Positions 41,969 through 52,246 of a stretch of DNA of 64,000 bases are shown here, in pieces. The position numbers and the translations under genes are program-made. Origin of the DNA: Halomonas icarae (lineage in GTDB: Bacteria > Pseudomonadota > Gammaproteobacteria > Pseudomonadales > Halomonadaceae); contig NZ_WUTS01000001.1 in NCBI RefSeq assembly GCF_009901955.1, positions 62,001-126,000 of the forward strand, read 5' to 3'. Below the pieces are notes generated by a model. That model did no database searches. It was not told the origin of the DNA and saw only the letters and a program-made list of their open reading frames with translations. Every line of letters starts with the position of its first letter. Within the stretch, counting starts at the first letter, position 1.

Positions 41969-42065
41969 GCCGATGGCACTTAAATCGAGCTCCGTGGCTT
42001 GTTATCATATGCCGCAGCTCACCCCCTGTGACCCCGTGTCGCAGCGGGTGATGACATAGTGTCGG

Positions 42066-42092
42066 AAGCCGGTGCCCTGGGCGCCGGCTTTT
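42066..42092 (+). terminator. Terminator between sdhB and sucA
   Basis: AAGCCGGTGCC pairs with GGCGCCGGCTT (one G-T pair) around a CTG loop, and TT follows after the T-rich arm. It separates the sdh and suc transcription units, at least in part. Confidence 0.75.
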
Positions 42093-42099
42093 GACCATG

Positions 42100-42159
42100 G
42101 GTTCAGTGACCACAGGTTTAGTGACCATAGGTTCAGTAACCACAGGTTCCGTAACCACA
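42100..42159 (+). repeat. Four 15-bp tandem repeats in front of sucA
   Basis: Units GGTTCAGTGACCACA, GGTTTAGTGACCATA, GGTTCAGTAACCACA and GGTTCCGTAACCACA follow one another directly, with partial copies on both sides. They begin right after the sdhB terminator and end 137 bases before the sucA ATG. Each unit holds an inverted GGT...ACC pair. The rest of the 327-base gap holds no gene that I can support. Confidence 0.85.
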
Positions 42160-42295
42160 GATTCAAGATTTCCGGCCCATGATGGCCGGAGATGCCGGAA
42201 ACGCATGGGCCCCAGCCGGCAGGGCACCACCGATGTCGCCGTGGCCGCGTCGCGGTGACGCCGATCACACCCCATCAGTGCAGGGTGACCGAGAG

Positions 42296-45130
42296 ATGCA
42301 ACAAGGCATAATGGAGTTGATGTGGCGCTCCTCGCACGTCAGTGGCAGCAATGTCCACTACGTGGAAGCGCTATACGAGCAGTACCTCGATGACCCCTCC
42401 GCCGTTCCCGACGAGTGGCGCCAATACTTTGACGAGCTGCCGCGCCCCGATGACGGCCCCCACCATGATGTTTCCCTGACCCCCGTCCGCGAACAGTTCC
42501 ATCAGCTGGCCAGGCAGCGCCGTACGGCACTCGCGCCCGCTGCCGCCGATGGCGAGGAAAATCGTAAGCAAGTCAGGGTTCTGCAGCTGATTAACGCCTA
42601 CCGCTTCCGCGGTCACCAGAAGGCTGATATCGATCCCCTCAAGCTGCGTAGCGAGACGCCGGTCCCCGACCTCGACCTCTCCTTCCACCAGCTGACGAAG
42701 GCCGATCTCGATACCGAGTTCCAGACCGGTTCGTTCTTCCTGGGCATGGACAAGGCACCGCTCAAGGAGATCGTCGACGCCCTGGAGAAGACCTACTGCC
42801 GCTCCATCGGCTGCGAGATCATGCACATCGTCGATACCGAGGAGAAGCGTTGGCTGCAGCAGCGCTTCGAGTCGGTACGCAGTGCGCCAGCCTTCAGCAA
42901 CGACGTGCGTCAGCACGTGCTGGAGAGGCTGACCGCCGCCGAGGGCCTGGAGAACTATCTGGCCTCCAAGTATCCGGGGACCAAGCGCTTCGGCCTGGAG
43001 GGGGGCGAGTCCTTCATTCCGATGATGGATGAGTTGATCCAGCGTGGCGGTGGCTATGGCATCAAGGAGGTGGTGATCGGCATGGCCCACCGCGGGCGCC
43101 TCAACCTGCTGGTCAACATCCTTGGCAAGAACCCCGGCGAGCTGATCGACGAGTTCGACGGCAAGAAGGTCATCGAGCGTGGCTCCGGTGACGTCAAGTA
43201 CCACCAGGGGTTCAGTTCCAACGTCATGACGCCGGGTGGCGAGGTGCACCTCGCACTGGGCTTCAACCCCTCTCATCTCGAGATCGTCGCCCCGGTGGTC
43301 GTGGGCTCGGTGCGCGCCCGTCAGGATCGCCGTGACGATAGCGAAGGCAACAAGGTACTGCCGATCAACATCCATGGTGATGCCTCGTTCGCCGGTCAGG
43401 GCGTGGTCATGGAGACCTTCCAGATGTCCCAGACCCGTGCCTACAAGACCGGCGGCACGGTACACATCGTCATCAACAACCAGATTGGCTTTACCACCTC
43501 GCATCCCGAGGACTCGCGTTCCACGGAGTATTGCACGGATATCGCCAAGATGGTTCAGGCGCCGGTCTTCCATGTCAATGGTGACGACCCCGACGCCGTG
43601 CTGCACGCGACCCAGGTGGCCCTGGATTATCGCCAGCAGTTCAAGAAGGACGTGGTGATCGATCTGGTCTGCTACCGCCGCCGTGGCCACAACGAGGCCG
43701 ACGAGCCCAGCGGCACCCAGCCGATGATGTATCGCAAGATCAAGGATCACCCCTCCTCGCGGGCGATCTATGCAGAGCGACTGGTGGCCCAGGGCGTCCT
43801 CACCGAGGAAGAAGCCAAGGCCATGATCGAGACCTATCGCGAGGACTTGATCGCCGGCAACCATGTGGCCAATGCCCTGGTGCAGCAGCCCAATACTTCG
43901 TTGTTCGTCGACTGGAAGCCCTATCTGGGACATGAGTGGACGGGCTACGCCGACACCTCGGTCCCGATGAAGAAGCTGCAGCGCCTGGCGGCGAAGATGT
44001 GCGAGATTCCCGATGGGATCGAGGTACAGCGCCAGGTGGCCAAGATCTACGCCGACCGGCGCAAGATGCAGGCCGGTGGCCTGGCCCTCAACTGGGGCTT
44101 CGCCGAGACCCTGGCCTACGCCACGCTGATCGACCAGGGGCACCCGGTACGCATCACCGGCCAGGACGTGGGACGCGGTACCTTCTCTCACCGCCATGCG
44201 GTGGTGCATAACCAGAAGGATGGCAGCGCCTATGTGCCGCTGCAGTACATGGCCGATGGTCAGCCGCGCTTCACGATCCACGACTCCTTCCTCTCCGAGG
44301 AGGCGGTGCTGGCCTTCGAGTATGGCTATGCCACCACCGCTCCCAACGATCTGGTGATCTGGGAGGCGCAGTTCGGTGACTTCTTCAACGGCGCCCAGGT
44401 CGTGGTCGACCAGTTCATCTCCTCCGGCGAGACCAAGTGGGGCCGCCTGTGCGGGCTGACCATGCTGCTGCCCCATGGCTATGAGGGGCAGGGCCCCGAG
44501 CACTCCTCGGCACGCCTGGAGCGCTTCCTGCAGCTGTGCGCCGAGCACAACATGCAGGTCTGTGTGCCGACCACCCCGGCGCAGATCTTCCATCTGCTGC
44601 GCCGCCAGGTGATTCGCAAGGTCAGGAAGCCGCTGGTGGTGATGTCGCCCAAGAGCCTGTTGCGCCACAAGGATGCGACATCGAGCCTGGATGAGCTGGC
44701 CGATGGCGGGTTCCAGATGGTGCTGGCCGACCAGGCCAAGCTGGAGGCCGAGAAGGTCGAGCGCATCATCCTGTGTGCCGGCAAGGTCTACTATGACCTG
44801 GCCGCCTGGCGGGAGGAGAATGCCCGTGATGATGTCGCCATCCTGCGTGTCGAGCAGCTCTACCCCTTCCCGAAGGAGGAGCTCTTCGAGGCGATCAAGG
44901 CGTACACCAACGTCACCGACATCGTGTGGTGCCAGGAAGAGCCGCTCAACCAGGGCGCCTGGTACCCGAGTCAGCACCATATGCGTGCCGTCGCGGAGAT
45001 GCTCAAGGACGGTCTGGGTGGCAAGCTCAAGTTTGCCGGTCGTCCGGCATCGGCGGCACCCGCGGCCGGTTACATGTCCGTGCACACCGAACAGCAGCGC
45101 CAGCTGGTGGAAGACGCCTTCAATCTGTAA
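42296..45130 (+). CDS. sucA: 2-oxoglutarate dehydrogenase E1 component
   Basis: The 944-residue thiamine-diphosphate enzyme decarboxylates 2-oxoglutarate (E. coli 933). The E2-binding N-terminus (NVHYVEALYEQYLDDP), GMAHRGRLNLLVNILGK, the ThDP motif GDASFAGQG...NNQIGFTT, and the acetyl-CoA/AMP-site stretches near the C-terminus (QEEPLNQGAWYP) are in order. The ATG at 42296 starts MQQGIMELMWRSSHVSG as in relatives. A frame 39 codons longer has no ribosome site. sucB follows after 42 bases. Confidence 0.95.
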   Translation: MQQGIMELMWRSSHVSGSNVHYVEALYEQYLDDPSAVPDEWRQYFDELPRPDDGPHHDVSLTPVREQFHQLARQRRTALAPAAADGEENRKQVRVLQLINAYRFRGHQKADIDPLKLRSETPVPDLDLSFHQLTKADLDTEFQTGSFFLGMDKAPLKEIVDALEKTYCRSIGCEIMHIVDTEEKRWLQQRFESVRSAPAFSNDVRQHVLERLTAAEGLENYLASKYPGTKRFGLEGGESFIPMMDELIQRGGGYGIKEVVIGMAHRGRLNLLVNILGKNPGELIDEFDGKKVIERGSGDVKYHQGFSSNVMTPGGEVHLALGFNPSHLEIVAPVVVGSVRARQDRRDDSEGNKVLPINIHGDASFAGQGVVMETFQMSQTRAYKTGGTVHIVINNQIGFTTSHPEDSRSTEYCTDIAKMVQAPVFHVNGDDPDAVLHATQVALDYRQQFKKDVVIDLVCYRRRGHNEADEPSGTQPMMYRKIKDHPSSRAIYAERLVAQGVLTEEEAKAMIETYREDLIAGNHVANALVQQPNTSLFVDWKPYLGHEWTGYADTSVPMKKLQRLAAKMCEIPDGIEVQRQVAKIYADRRKMQAGGLALNWGFAETLAYATLIDQGHPVRITGQDVGRGTFSHRHAVVHNQKDGSAYVPLQYMADGQPRFTIHDSFLSEEAVLAFEYGYATTAPNDLVIWEAQFGDFFNGAQVVVDQFISSGETKWGRLCGLTMLLPHGYEGQGPEHSSARLERFLQLCAEHNMQVCVPTTPAQIFHLLRRQVIRKVRKPLVVMSPKSLLRHKDATSSLDELADGGFQMVLADQAKLEAEKVERIILCAGKVYYDLAAWREENARDDVAILRVEQLYPFPKEELFEAIKAYTNVTDIVWCQEEPLNQGAWYPSQHHMRAVAEMLKDGLGGKLKFAGRPASAAPAAGYMSVHTEQQRQLVEDAFNL

Positions 45131-45172
45131 TGGCGCCCACCGGGACGAGAGAGAACTTACAAGGGATACGAC

Positions 45173-46711
45173 ATGGCTACCGAGATCAAGGCCCCAACCT
45201 TTCCGGAATCCGTTGCCGAAGGCAGCGTCGCTGCCTGGCACAAGAAGCCGGGTGACAGCGTCGAGCGTGACGAGCTGATCGTCGAGATCGAGACCGACAA
45301 GGTGGTGCTCGAAGTGCTGGCCCCCGAGGCGGGCGTTCTCTCCGAGACGCTGGTCGAGGAGGGTGACACCGTGGAGTCCGAGCAGGTGCTGGGACGTATC
45401 GGTGAAGGCGAGGCCAAGGGCGGCAAGGCGTCGGCAGAGAGCGGCGACAAGCAAGACGCCAAGGCCGAGAAGCCGGCTGCCGGCGGCGGCGAGAAGCATG
45501 AGGTGAAGGCGCCGACCTTCCCCGAGTCGATCCAGGAAGGCACCGTGGCCAGCTGGAACAAGCAGGTCGGTGAAGCGGTCAAGCGCGACGAGGTGCTGGC
45601 CGAGATCGAGACCGACAAGGTGGTGCTGGAAGTCGTGGCGCCCGCCGATGGCGCCCTCGTCGAGATCAAGGCCGAGGAGGGCAGTCAGGTCGAGTCCGAG
45701 GCGGTGCTTGGCATCTTCGCCGAGGGTGCCGGCGGTGAGGGAGCCACGGCCGCCGATGTCGAGCCGGCTGCCTCCGCCGATGATGGCGCCAGCGACGAGC
45801 AGGTGGGGGACAAGATCCTGGCCCCGGCCGCACGCAAGCTGGTGGCCGAACATGACCTCGATGTCAGCAAGATCGAAGGGACCGGCAAGGGCGGTCGCAT
45901 CCTCAAGGAGGATGTGCAGCGCGCCGTCAAGGAGGGCTCTGCCGCCAAGGGCGCCAAGGCGTCCACCGGTGCCGCCAAGGCAGCCTCTCCGGCGCCTGCC
46001 GTCGAGGGCGAGCGACCCGAGAAGCGTGTGCCGATGAGTCGCCTGCGCCAGACCATCGCCAAGCGTCTGGTTCAGGCCCAGCAGACCGCCGCCATGCTGA
46101 CCACCTACAACGAGGTGGACATGGGCGCGGTGATGGCGCTGCGTGCCCAGTACAAGGACACCTTCGTCAAGACTCACGACGTCAAGCTCGGTTTCATGGG
46201 CTTCTTCGTCAAGGCGGCCAGCGAGGCTCTCAAGCGCTTCCCTGACGTCAATGCCTCCATCGACGGTACCGACATCGTCTATCACGGCTACCAGGATATC
46301 GGCGTGGCGGTCTCCACCGATCGTGGCCTGGTGGTGCCGGTACTGCGTGATACCGACAGCATGAAGATCGCCGATGTCGAGAAGGGCATCGTCGACTTCG
46401 GCAAGCGGGCGCGTGACGGCAAGCTCGGCATCGACGAGATGCAGGGTGGTACCTTCACCATCACCAACGGCGGTATCTTCGGGTCGCTGATGTCCACGCC
46501 GATCATCAACCCCCCGCAGACGGCGATTCTGGGCATGCACAAGATCCAGGAACGCCCCATGGCGGTGAACGGCAAGGTCGAGATCCGTCCGATGATGTAC
46601 CTTGCGGTCTCCTACGATCACCGCATGATCGACGGCAAGGACGCGGTGCAGTTCCTCGTCACCATCAAGGAGCTGCTGGAAGATCCGGCACGCCTGCTGC
46701 TGGATATCTGA
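45173..46711 (+). CDS. sucB: Dihydrolipoyl succinyltransferase (E2) with two lipoyl domains
   Basis: The 512-residue E2 of the 2-oxoglutarate dehydrogenase complex has two lipoyl domains (about 1-77 and 110-185), each with the lipoylated Lys in [11 protein letters not shown]. An Ala/Glu-rich linker and an E3-binding domain ([23 protein letters not shown]) follow. The catalytic domain contains [16 protein letters not shown] (His and Asp). E. coli SucB (405 aa) has one lipoyl domain, so the duplication is notable. AGGGAT precedes the ATG. Confidence 0.95.
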   Translation: MATEIKAPTFPESVAEGSVAAWHKKPGDSVERDELIVEIETDKVVLEVLAPEAGVLSETLVEEGDTVESEQVLGRIGEGEAKGGKASAESGDKQDAKAEKPAAGGGEKHEVKAPTFPESIQEGTVASWNKQVGEAVKRDEVLAEIETDKVVLEVVAPADGALVEIKAEEGSQVESEAVLGIFAEGAGGEGATAADVEPAASADDGASDEQVGDKILAPAARKLVAEHDLDVSKIEGTGKGGRILKEDVQRAVKEGSAAKGAKASTGAAKAASPAPAVEGERPEKRVPMSRLRQTIAKRLVQAQQTAAMLTTYNEVDMGAVMALRAQYKDTFVKTHDVKLGFMGFFVKAASEALKRFPDVNASIDGTDIVYHGYQDIGVAVSTDRGLVVPVLRDTDSMKIADVEKGIVDFGKRARDGKLGIDEMQGGTFTITNGGIFGSLMSTPIINPPQTAILGMHKIQERPMAVNGKVEIRPMMYLAVSYDHRMIDGKDAVQFLVTIKELLEDPARLLLDI

Positions 46712-46732
46712 GCGGCACGAGCCGCCGGCTGA

Positions 46733-48217
<1,485 letters not shown>

Positions 48218-48227
48218 GGATAACAAG

Positions 48228-48246
48228 CGCCGCCCTCCGGGCGGCG
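48228..48246 (+). terminator. Hairpin between lpdA and sucC
   Basis: A perfect 8-bp stem CGCCGCCC-TCC-GGGCGGCG without a T-run lies 11 bases after lpdA. It may act as a processing or attenuation hairpin inside the suc operon. Confidence 0.4.
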
Positions 48247-48354
48247 TGCCCCTTCCGGCGATGCATCGGAGGGGACGGTGGTGCCTCCTGAGTCAGACCG
48301 CCGAGGTCGAGCCGGGGCGCCGTTCGAGTCACATGCAACCAATGGCATGAATCG

Positions 48355-49521
48355 ATGAACCTTCACGAGTATCAAGGCAAGCAGCTGTTTGCCGACTATG
48401 GTCTGCCGGTGTCCAAGGGCTTTGCCGTGGATACCCCCGAAGAAGCCGCGGAAGCCTGCAAGAAGATCGGCGGCGAGATGTGGGTTGTCAAGGCCCAGGT
48501 CCACGCTGGCGGCCGCGGCAAGGCCGGTGGTGTCAAGCTGGTCAAGAGCGCGGAGGAGGCCAAGGCCTTCGCCGAGCAGTGGCTGGGCAAGAACCTGGTG
48601 ACCTTCCAGACCGACGCCAATGGTCAGCCGGTCGCCAAGATCCTGGTCGAGACCTGCACCGATATCGCCGACGAGCTGTACCTGGGTGCCGTGGTCGACC
48701 GTGGCACCCGCCGCGTGGTCTTCATGGCCTCCACCGAGGGCGGTGTCGAGATCGAGAAGGTCGCCGAGGAGACCCCCGAGAAGATTCTCAAGGCCGAGAT
48801 CGATCCGCTGGTGGGTGCACAGCCCTACCAGGCGCGTGAGCTGGCCTTTGCCCTGGGCCTCAAGGGTGACCAGGTCAAGCAGTTCACCAAGATCTTCCTG
48901 GGCCTCTCCAAGATGTTCCACGACAAGGATCTGGCACTGCTCGAGATCAACCCGCTGGTGATCACCGACGAGGGCAACCTGCACTGCCTCGACGCCAAGA
49001 TCGGCCTGGACGGCAACGCTCTCTACCGCCATCCGGACCTGCAGGCAATGCGTGACCCCTCCCAGGAGGACGAGCGTGAGGCCGAGGCGGCGGCGTGGGA
49101 ACTCAACTACGTGGCCCTCGACGGCAATATCGGCTGCATGGTCAACGGTGCCGGCCTGGCGATGGGTACCATGGACATCGTCAACCTGCACGGCGGCAGC
49201 CCGGCCAACTTCCTTGACGTTGGCGGCGGCGCCACCAAGGAGCGCGTGGCCGAGGCCTTCAAGCTGATCCTCTCCGACGACAACGTCAAGGCCGTGCTGG
49301 TCAACATCTTCGGCGGTATCGTGCGCTGCGACATGATCGCCGAGGGCATCATCGGTGCCGTCGAGCAGGTCGGTGTCAATGTGCCGGTCGTGGTGCGTCT
49401 GGAAGGTACCAACGCCGAACTGGGCGCCGAGAAGCTGGCATCCAGCGGACTCAACATCATCGCTGCCGAGAGCCTCACCGATGCGGCTCAGCAGGTAGTC
49501 AAGGCAGCGGAGGGCAAGTAA
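48355..49521 (+). CDS. sucC: Succinyl-CoA synthetase beta subunit
   Basis: The 388-residue ATP-grasp subunit has [19 protein letters not shown] at the start, [18 protein letters not shown] for nucleotide binding, EINPLV, and [13 protein letters not shown] near the end. With SucD it makes ATP or GTP from succinyl-CoA. No Shine-Dalgarno-like sequence is evident before the ATG. It overlaps sucD by one base (TAATG). Confidence 0.95.
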   Translation: MNLHEYQGKQLFADYGLPVSKGFAVDTPEEAAEACKKIGGEMWVVKAQVHAGGRGKAGGVKLVKSAEEAKAFAEQWLGKNLVTFQTDANGQPVAKILVETCTDIADELYLGAVVDRGTRRVVFMASTEGGVEIEKVAEETPEKILKAEIDPLVGAQPYQARELAFALGLKGDQVKQFTKIFLGLSKMFHDKDLALLEINPLVITDEGNLHCLDAKIGLDGNALYRHPDLQAMRDPSQEDEREAEAAAWELNYVALDGNIGCMVNGAGLAMGTMDIVNLHGGSPANFLDVGGGATKERVAEAFKLILSDDNVKAVLVNIFGGIVRCDMIAEGIIGAVEQVGVNVPVVVRLEGTNAELGAEKLASSGLNIIAAESLTDAAQQVVKAAEGK

Positions 49522-50393
49522 TGAGCATCCTGATCGACAAGAGCACCAAGGTCATCTGCCAGGGCTTCACCGGTGGCCAGGGGACCTTCCACTCCGAGCA
49601 GGCCATCGCCTATGGTACCCAGATGGTCGGCGGCGTGACCCCGGGCAAGGGCGGCCAGGAGCACCTCGGTCTGCCGGTGTTCAACACCGTCAAGGAAGCC
49701 GTGGAGAAGACCGGCGCCGAGGCCAGCGTGATCTATGTGCCGGCCCCGTTCTGCAAGGACTCGATCCTCGAGGCCGCCAACGCCGGCATCAAGCTGATCG
49801 TGTGCATCACCGAAGGCATCCCGACCCTCGACATGCTCGATGTCAAGGTCAAGTGTGACGAGCTGGGCGTGCGCCTGATCGGCCCCAACTGCCCGGGCGT
49901 TATCACCCCCGGCGAGACCAAGATCGGCATCATGCCGGGCCATATCCACAAGCCCGGCCGGGTCGGCATCGTGTCGCGTTCCGGCACCCTGACCTACGAG
50001 GCGGTCAAGCAGACCACCGATCACGGCTTCGGCCAGTCCACCTGCGTGGGCATCGGCGGCGACCCGATCCCGGGCTCCAGCTTCATCGACATCCTCGAGA
50101 TGTTCGAGAAGGACCCCGCCACCGAGGCGATCGTGATGATCGGCGAGATCGGCGGCACCGCCGAGGAAGAGGCGGCCGCCTACATCAAGGCCAACGTCTC
50201 CAAGCCGGTGGTCTCCTACATCGCCGGCGTCACCGCGCCTCCCGGCAAGCGCATGGGCCACGCCGGTGCCATCATCTCCGGTGGCACGGGTACCGCGGAC
50301 GAGAAGTTCGCCGCCCTGGAAGATGCCGGTGTGAAGACCGTGCGCTCCCTGGCTCAGATCGGCGACGCGCTGAAGGAAGTGACCGGCTGGTAA
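49521..50393 (+). CDS. sucD: Succinyl-CoA synthetase alpha subunit
   Basis: The 290-residue subunit has the CoA-binding [14 protein letters not shown] region. [19 protein letters not shown] and [11 protein letters not shown] follow, and the phosphorylated His lies in [13 protein letters not shown]. It is the last gene of sucABlpdsucCD, with a strong terminator 25 bases later. Confidence 0.96.
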   Translation: MSILIDKSTKVICQGFTGGQGTFHSEQAIAYGTQMVGGVTPGKGGQEHLGLPVFNTVKEAVEKTGAEASVIYVPAPFCKDSILEAANAGIKLIVCITEGIPTLDMLDVKVKCDELGVRLIGPNCPGVITPGETKIGIMPGHIHKPGRVGIVSRSGTLTYEAVKQTTDHGFGQSTCVGIGGDPIPGSSFIDILEMFEKDPATEAIVMIGEIGGTAEEEAAAYIKANVSKPVVSYIAGVTAPPGKRMGHAGAIISGGTGTADEKFAALEDAGVKTVRSLAQIGDALKEVTGW

Positions 50394-50417
50394 GCCAAGT
50401 TCGTCTGCAAGCGATGT

Positions 50418-50445
50418 AAAAAGGGCGCCTTCGGGCGCCCTTTTT
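50418..50445 (+). terminator. Terminator of the suc operon
   Basis: AAAAAGGGCGCC and GGCGCCCTTTTT enclose a TTCG loop. The stem ends in a T-run, and by symmetry it could also serve the convergent sia operon. Confidence 0.92.
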
Positions 50446-50478
50446 CGTAGGCCTTTTTCGGGGCGAGGGGCAGGGGAT

Positions 50479-51276
50479 CTATGCCTCGGCGAGGCAGCAG
50501 CGGTCGCGCCCCTGGCGCTTGGCGGCCAGCAGGGCCCGGTCGGCGCGCTCGATGGTGGCCTGATACCCCTCGCCGGGCTGCCATTCGGCGATGCCGGCGC
50601 TGGCGGTGATAAAGACCGAGAGGGTATCGCCATCGGCTGGTATTCTGAGGCCTCGTAACTGATCGGTCAGTCGCTGCACCAGGAGGTGGGCCTTGTCGAG
50701 TGGCGTCTCTGGCAGCACCAGCAGGAACTCCTCCCCGCCCCAGCGCCCGCACATGTCATGCTGTCGCAGCGACCCCATCAGGTGCTTGGCGAGGGTCACC
50801 AGGACCCGGTCGCCGGTGACGTGCCCATGGCGGTCGTTGACGGCCTTGAAGTGGTCGATGTCCAGCATCACCAGGCTCAGCGTACCGCTCTGGCGAGCGG
50901 TACCGACGGTCAGCCCTTCCAGCCGTTCATGCAGACAGCGTCGGTTGGCCAGGCCGGTCAGGGGGTCCTGGCGCGAAACATCCCGGAGCGCCTGGTTGCG
51001 CTCGTGCAGGAGGTCTTGAAACCCGTCGGCGATGCGCGATAGCTTGTGCTGGCGTCGGTGTTGACGCTCGAGCTGCTGCCGTGTCTCCTGCAGGTCCTGC
51101 TGGGCCCCCTTCTGAAAGCCGTCGGCGATGGTGACCAACCGTTCCAGCCGCTCCTGCTGCGCCAGGTGACGACGATAGAGGCGCTGAAGCGCCGAGTGGA
51201 GCCTGTGCCCTCGGTACTCTTCGATCGCCAGTAGGTCTGCCACCTCTTCCAGCAGCTCCCGTTCGCGTTGGTTCAC
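50479..51276 (-). CDS. siaD: Diguanylate cyclase SiaD
   Basis: The 265-residue c-di-GMP synthase has an N-terminal coiled-coil region (about 1-95) and a GGDEF domain whose active site reads GGEEF (GRWGGEEFLLVLP). An inhibitory RxxD site (RQHD) lies five residues before it. It starts with GTG overlapping the siaC stop (GTGA), and GGAAG precedes it. In Pseudomonas SiaD is activated by SiaC. Here the complete siaABCD order supports the same switch. Confidence 0.88.
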   Translation of the reverse strand: MNQRERELLEEVADLLAIEEYRGHRLHSALQRLYRRHLAQQERLERLVTIADGFQKGAQQDLQETRQQLERQHRRQHKLSRIADGFQDLLHERNQALRDVSRQDPLTGLANRRCLHERLEGLTVGTARQSGTLSLVMLDIDHFKAVNDRHGHVTGDRVLVTLAKHLMGSLRQHDMCGRWGGEEFLLVLPETPLDKAHLLVQRLTDQLRGLRIPADGDTLSVFITASAGIAEWQPGEGYQATIERADRALLAAKRQGRDRCCLAEA

Positions 51277-51662
51277 GGAGCGACTTCCATGGCACGAATC
51301 ACGAAAGGGTAGCTGCAGTCCTCCTTGAACTCCTCGGCCAGCTCGGCGATGCGGTCGTTGCGGGCATCGTAGTGCCACACGACCTCGACCCGGCGCCCTC
51401 CCTGGTAGGCCTCCTCGAGCAGGTCGAAGATATCCATCATCACCTTTACCGAACTGGTGTTGAGATAAACCAGCTCGAGACAGAGCTCGAGAGGGCGCGA
51501 CTCCTGGGCGAGATAGGCCTCGACCCAGCCGATCACCGGGCCGAACAACTCATAGGAGTTCTCCGGATAGGAGTCCCCCTGCATGCAGAGGCGTCCCGCT
51601 TGCCAGTCACTCTGAATGGCAGGGGTGGAAACGCTGCCCGCAAGGTTCAGATCCTGGTTCAT
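51273..51662 (-). CDS. siaC: SiaC-family regulatory phosphoprotein
   Basis: The 129-residue protein of the DUF1987 type is a partner switch protein. The phosphorylation site is probably Thr69 in YLNTSSVKVMMDIF, matching Thr68 of P. aeruginosa SiaC. Unphosphorylated SiaC activates SiaD, SiaB phosphorylates it and SiaA dephosphorylates it (known from Pseudomonas). The ATG at 51662 has GGGAGA 6 bases upstream. An in-frame GTG two codons earlier is too close to that site. Confidence 0.87.
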   Translation of the reverse strand: MNQDLNLAGSVSTPAIQSDWQAGRLCMQGDSYPENSYELFGPVIGWVEAYLAQESRPLELCLELVYLNTSSVKVMMDIFDLLEEAYQGGRRVEVVWHYDARNDRIAELAEEFKEDCSYPFVIRAMEVAP

Positions 51663-51675
51663 GATCACTCTCCCT

Positions 51676-52209
51676 TTAGATGGTCGCCGTCAGGCTGAAG
51701 AAGCTTTGGCCCGAGGATAGTGGTTGCAGAGACGCGACCAGCGGCCGGGTCGACTTGCGCGCCATGTCGATCAGCCCCAGGCCCGCACCGCTGTCGGCCG
51801 ACTCGTCGCGGGGGCGTCGCAGCTGCTGCTTGTAGGCACGCTTGAGAGCCGCCGCATCCAATGGGGCCAGGCTCTCCACGGCCGCAACCAGGCGTTGTCC
51901 GTCGGCGTCTTCCACCAGGTTGCCTGCCGATACCTGATAGCGGCCTTCGCTGTCTCTCGCCACTGCGATGGTCGCGGTCGCATCCTCCTCGCCATATTCG
52001 CGGCGGGTCGCATAGTGACGGATATTCTGGGTCATCTCGATATAGACGGCGAAGACATCCATGGCCGCCGATGGTGCCGCAGACTGATTGTTCAGGTAGT
52101 TGCGCAGCGCGTGCCCGATCTCCTCGATCAGGCTGCGTGAGATGGGGCCGTTGAAGCACAGCATGATGTGCTGCTGGAGATAGGTGTTACGCAAGGTCAG
52201 AAGGTCCAT
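51676..52209 (-). CDS. siaB: SiaB-family protein kinase
   Basis: The 177-residue GHKL-type kinase lacks a sensor domain. FNGPISRSLIEEIGHALRNYL begins the fold, YIEMTQNIRHYATRRE holds the N-box-like Asn, and DSGAGLGLIDMARKS the G-box. It would phosphorylate SiaC. GGAGAGGCC directly precedes the ATG at 52209. It lies between siaA (37-base gap) and siaC (13-base gap). Confidence 0.85.
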   Translation of the reverse strand: MDLLTLRNTYLQQHIMLCFNGPISRSLIEEIGHALRNYLNNQSAAPSAAMDVFAVYIEMTQNIRHYATRREYGEEDATATIAVARDSEGRYQVSAGNLVEDADGQRLVAAVESLAPLDAAALKRAYKQQLRRPRDESADSGAGLGLIDMARKSTRPLVASLQPLSSGQSFFSLTATI

Positions 52210-52246
52210 GGCCTCTCCACGTATAAGATTGGTGGTGATGCTGTGA

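Noticed and set aside
42097..42258. A 53-codon frame with Gly-Ser-Val-Thr-Thr repeats before sucA
   Set aside because: There is no ribosome site, it begins directly at a terminator hairpin, and the second half has no protein-like character. The DNA repeat itself is the better signal.
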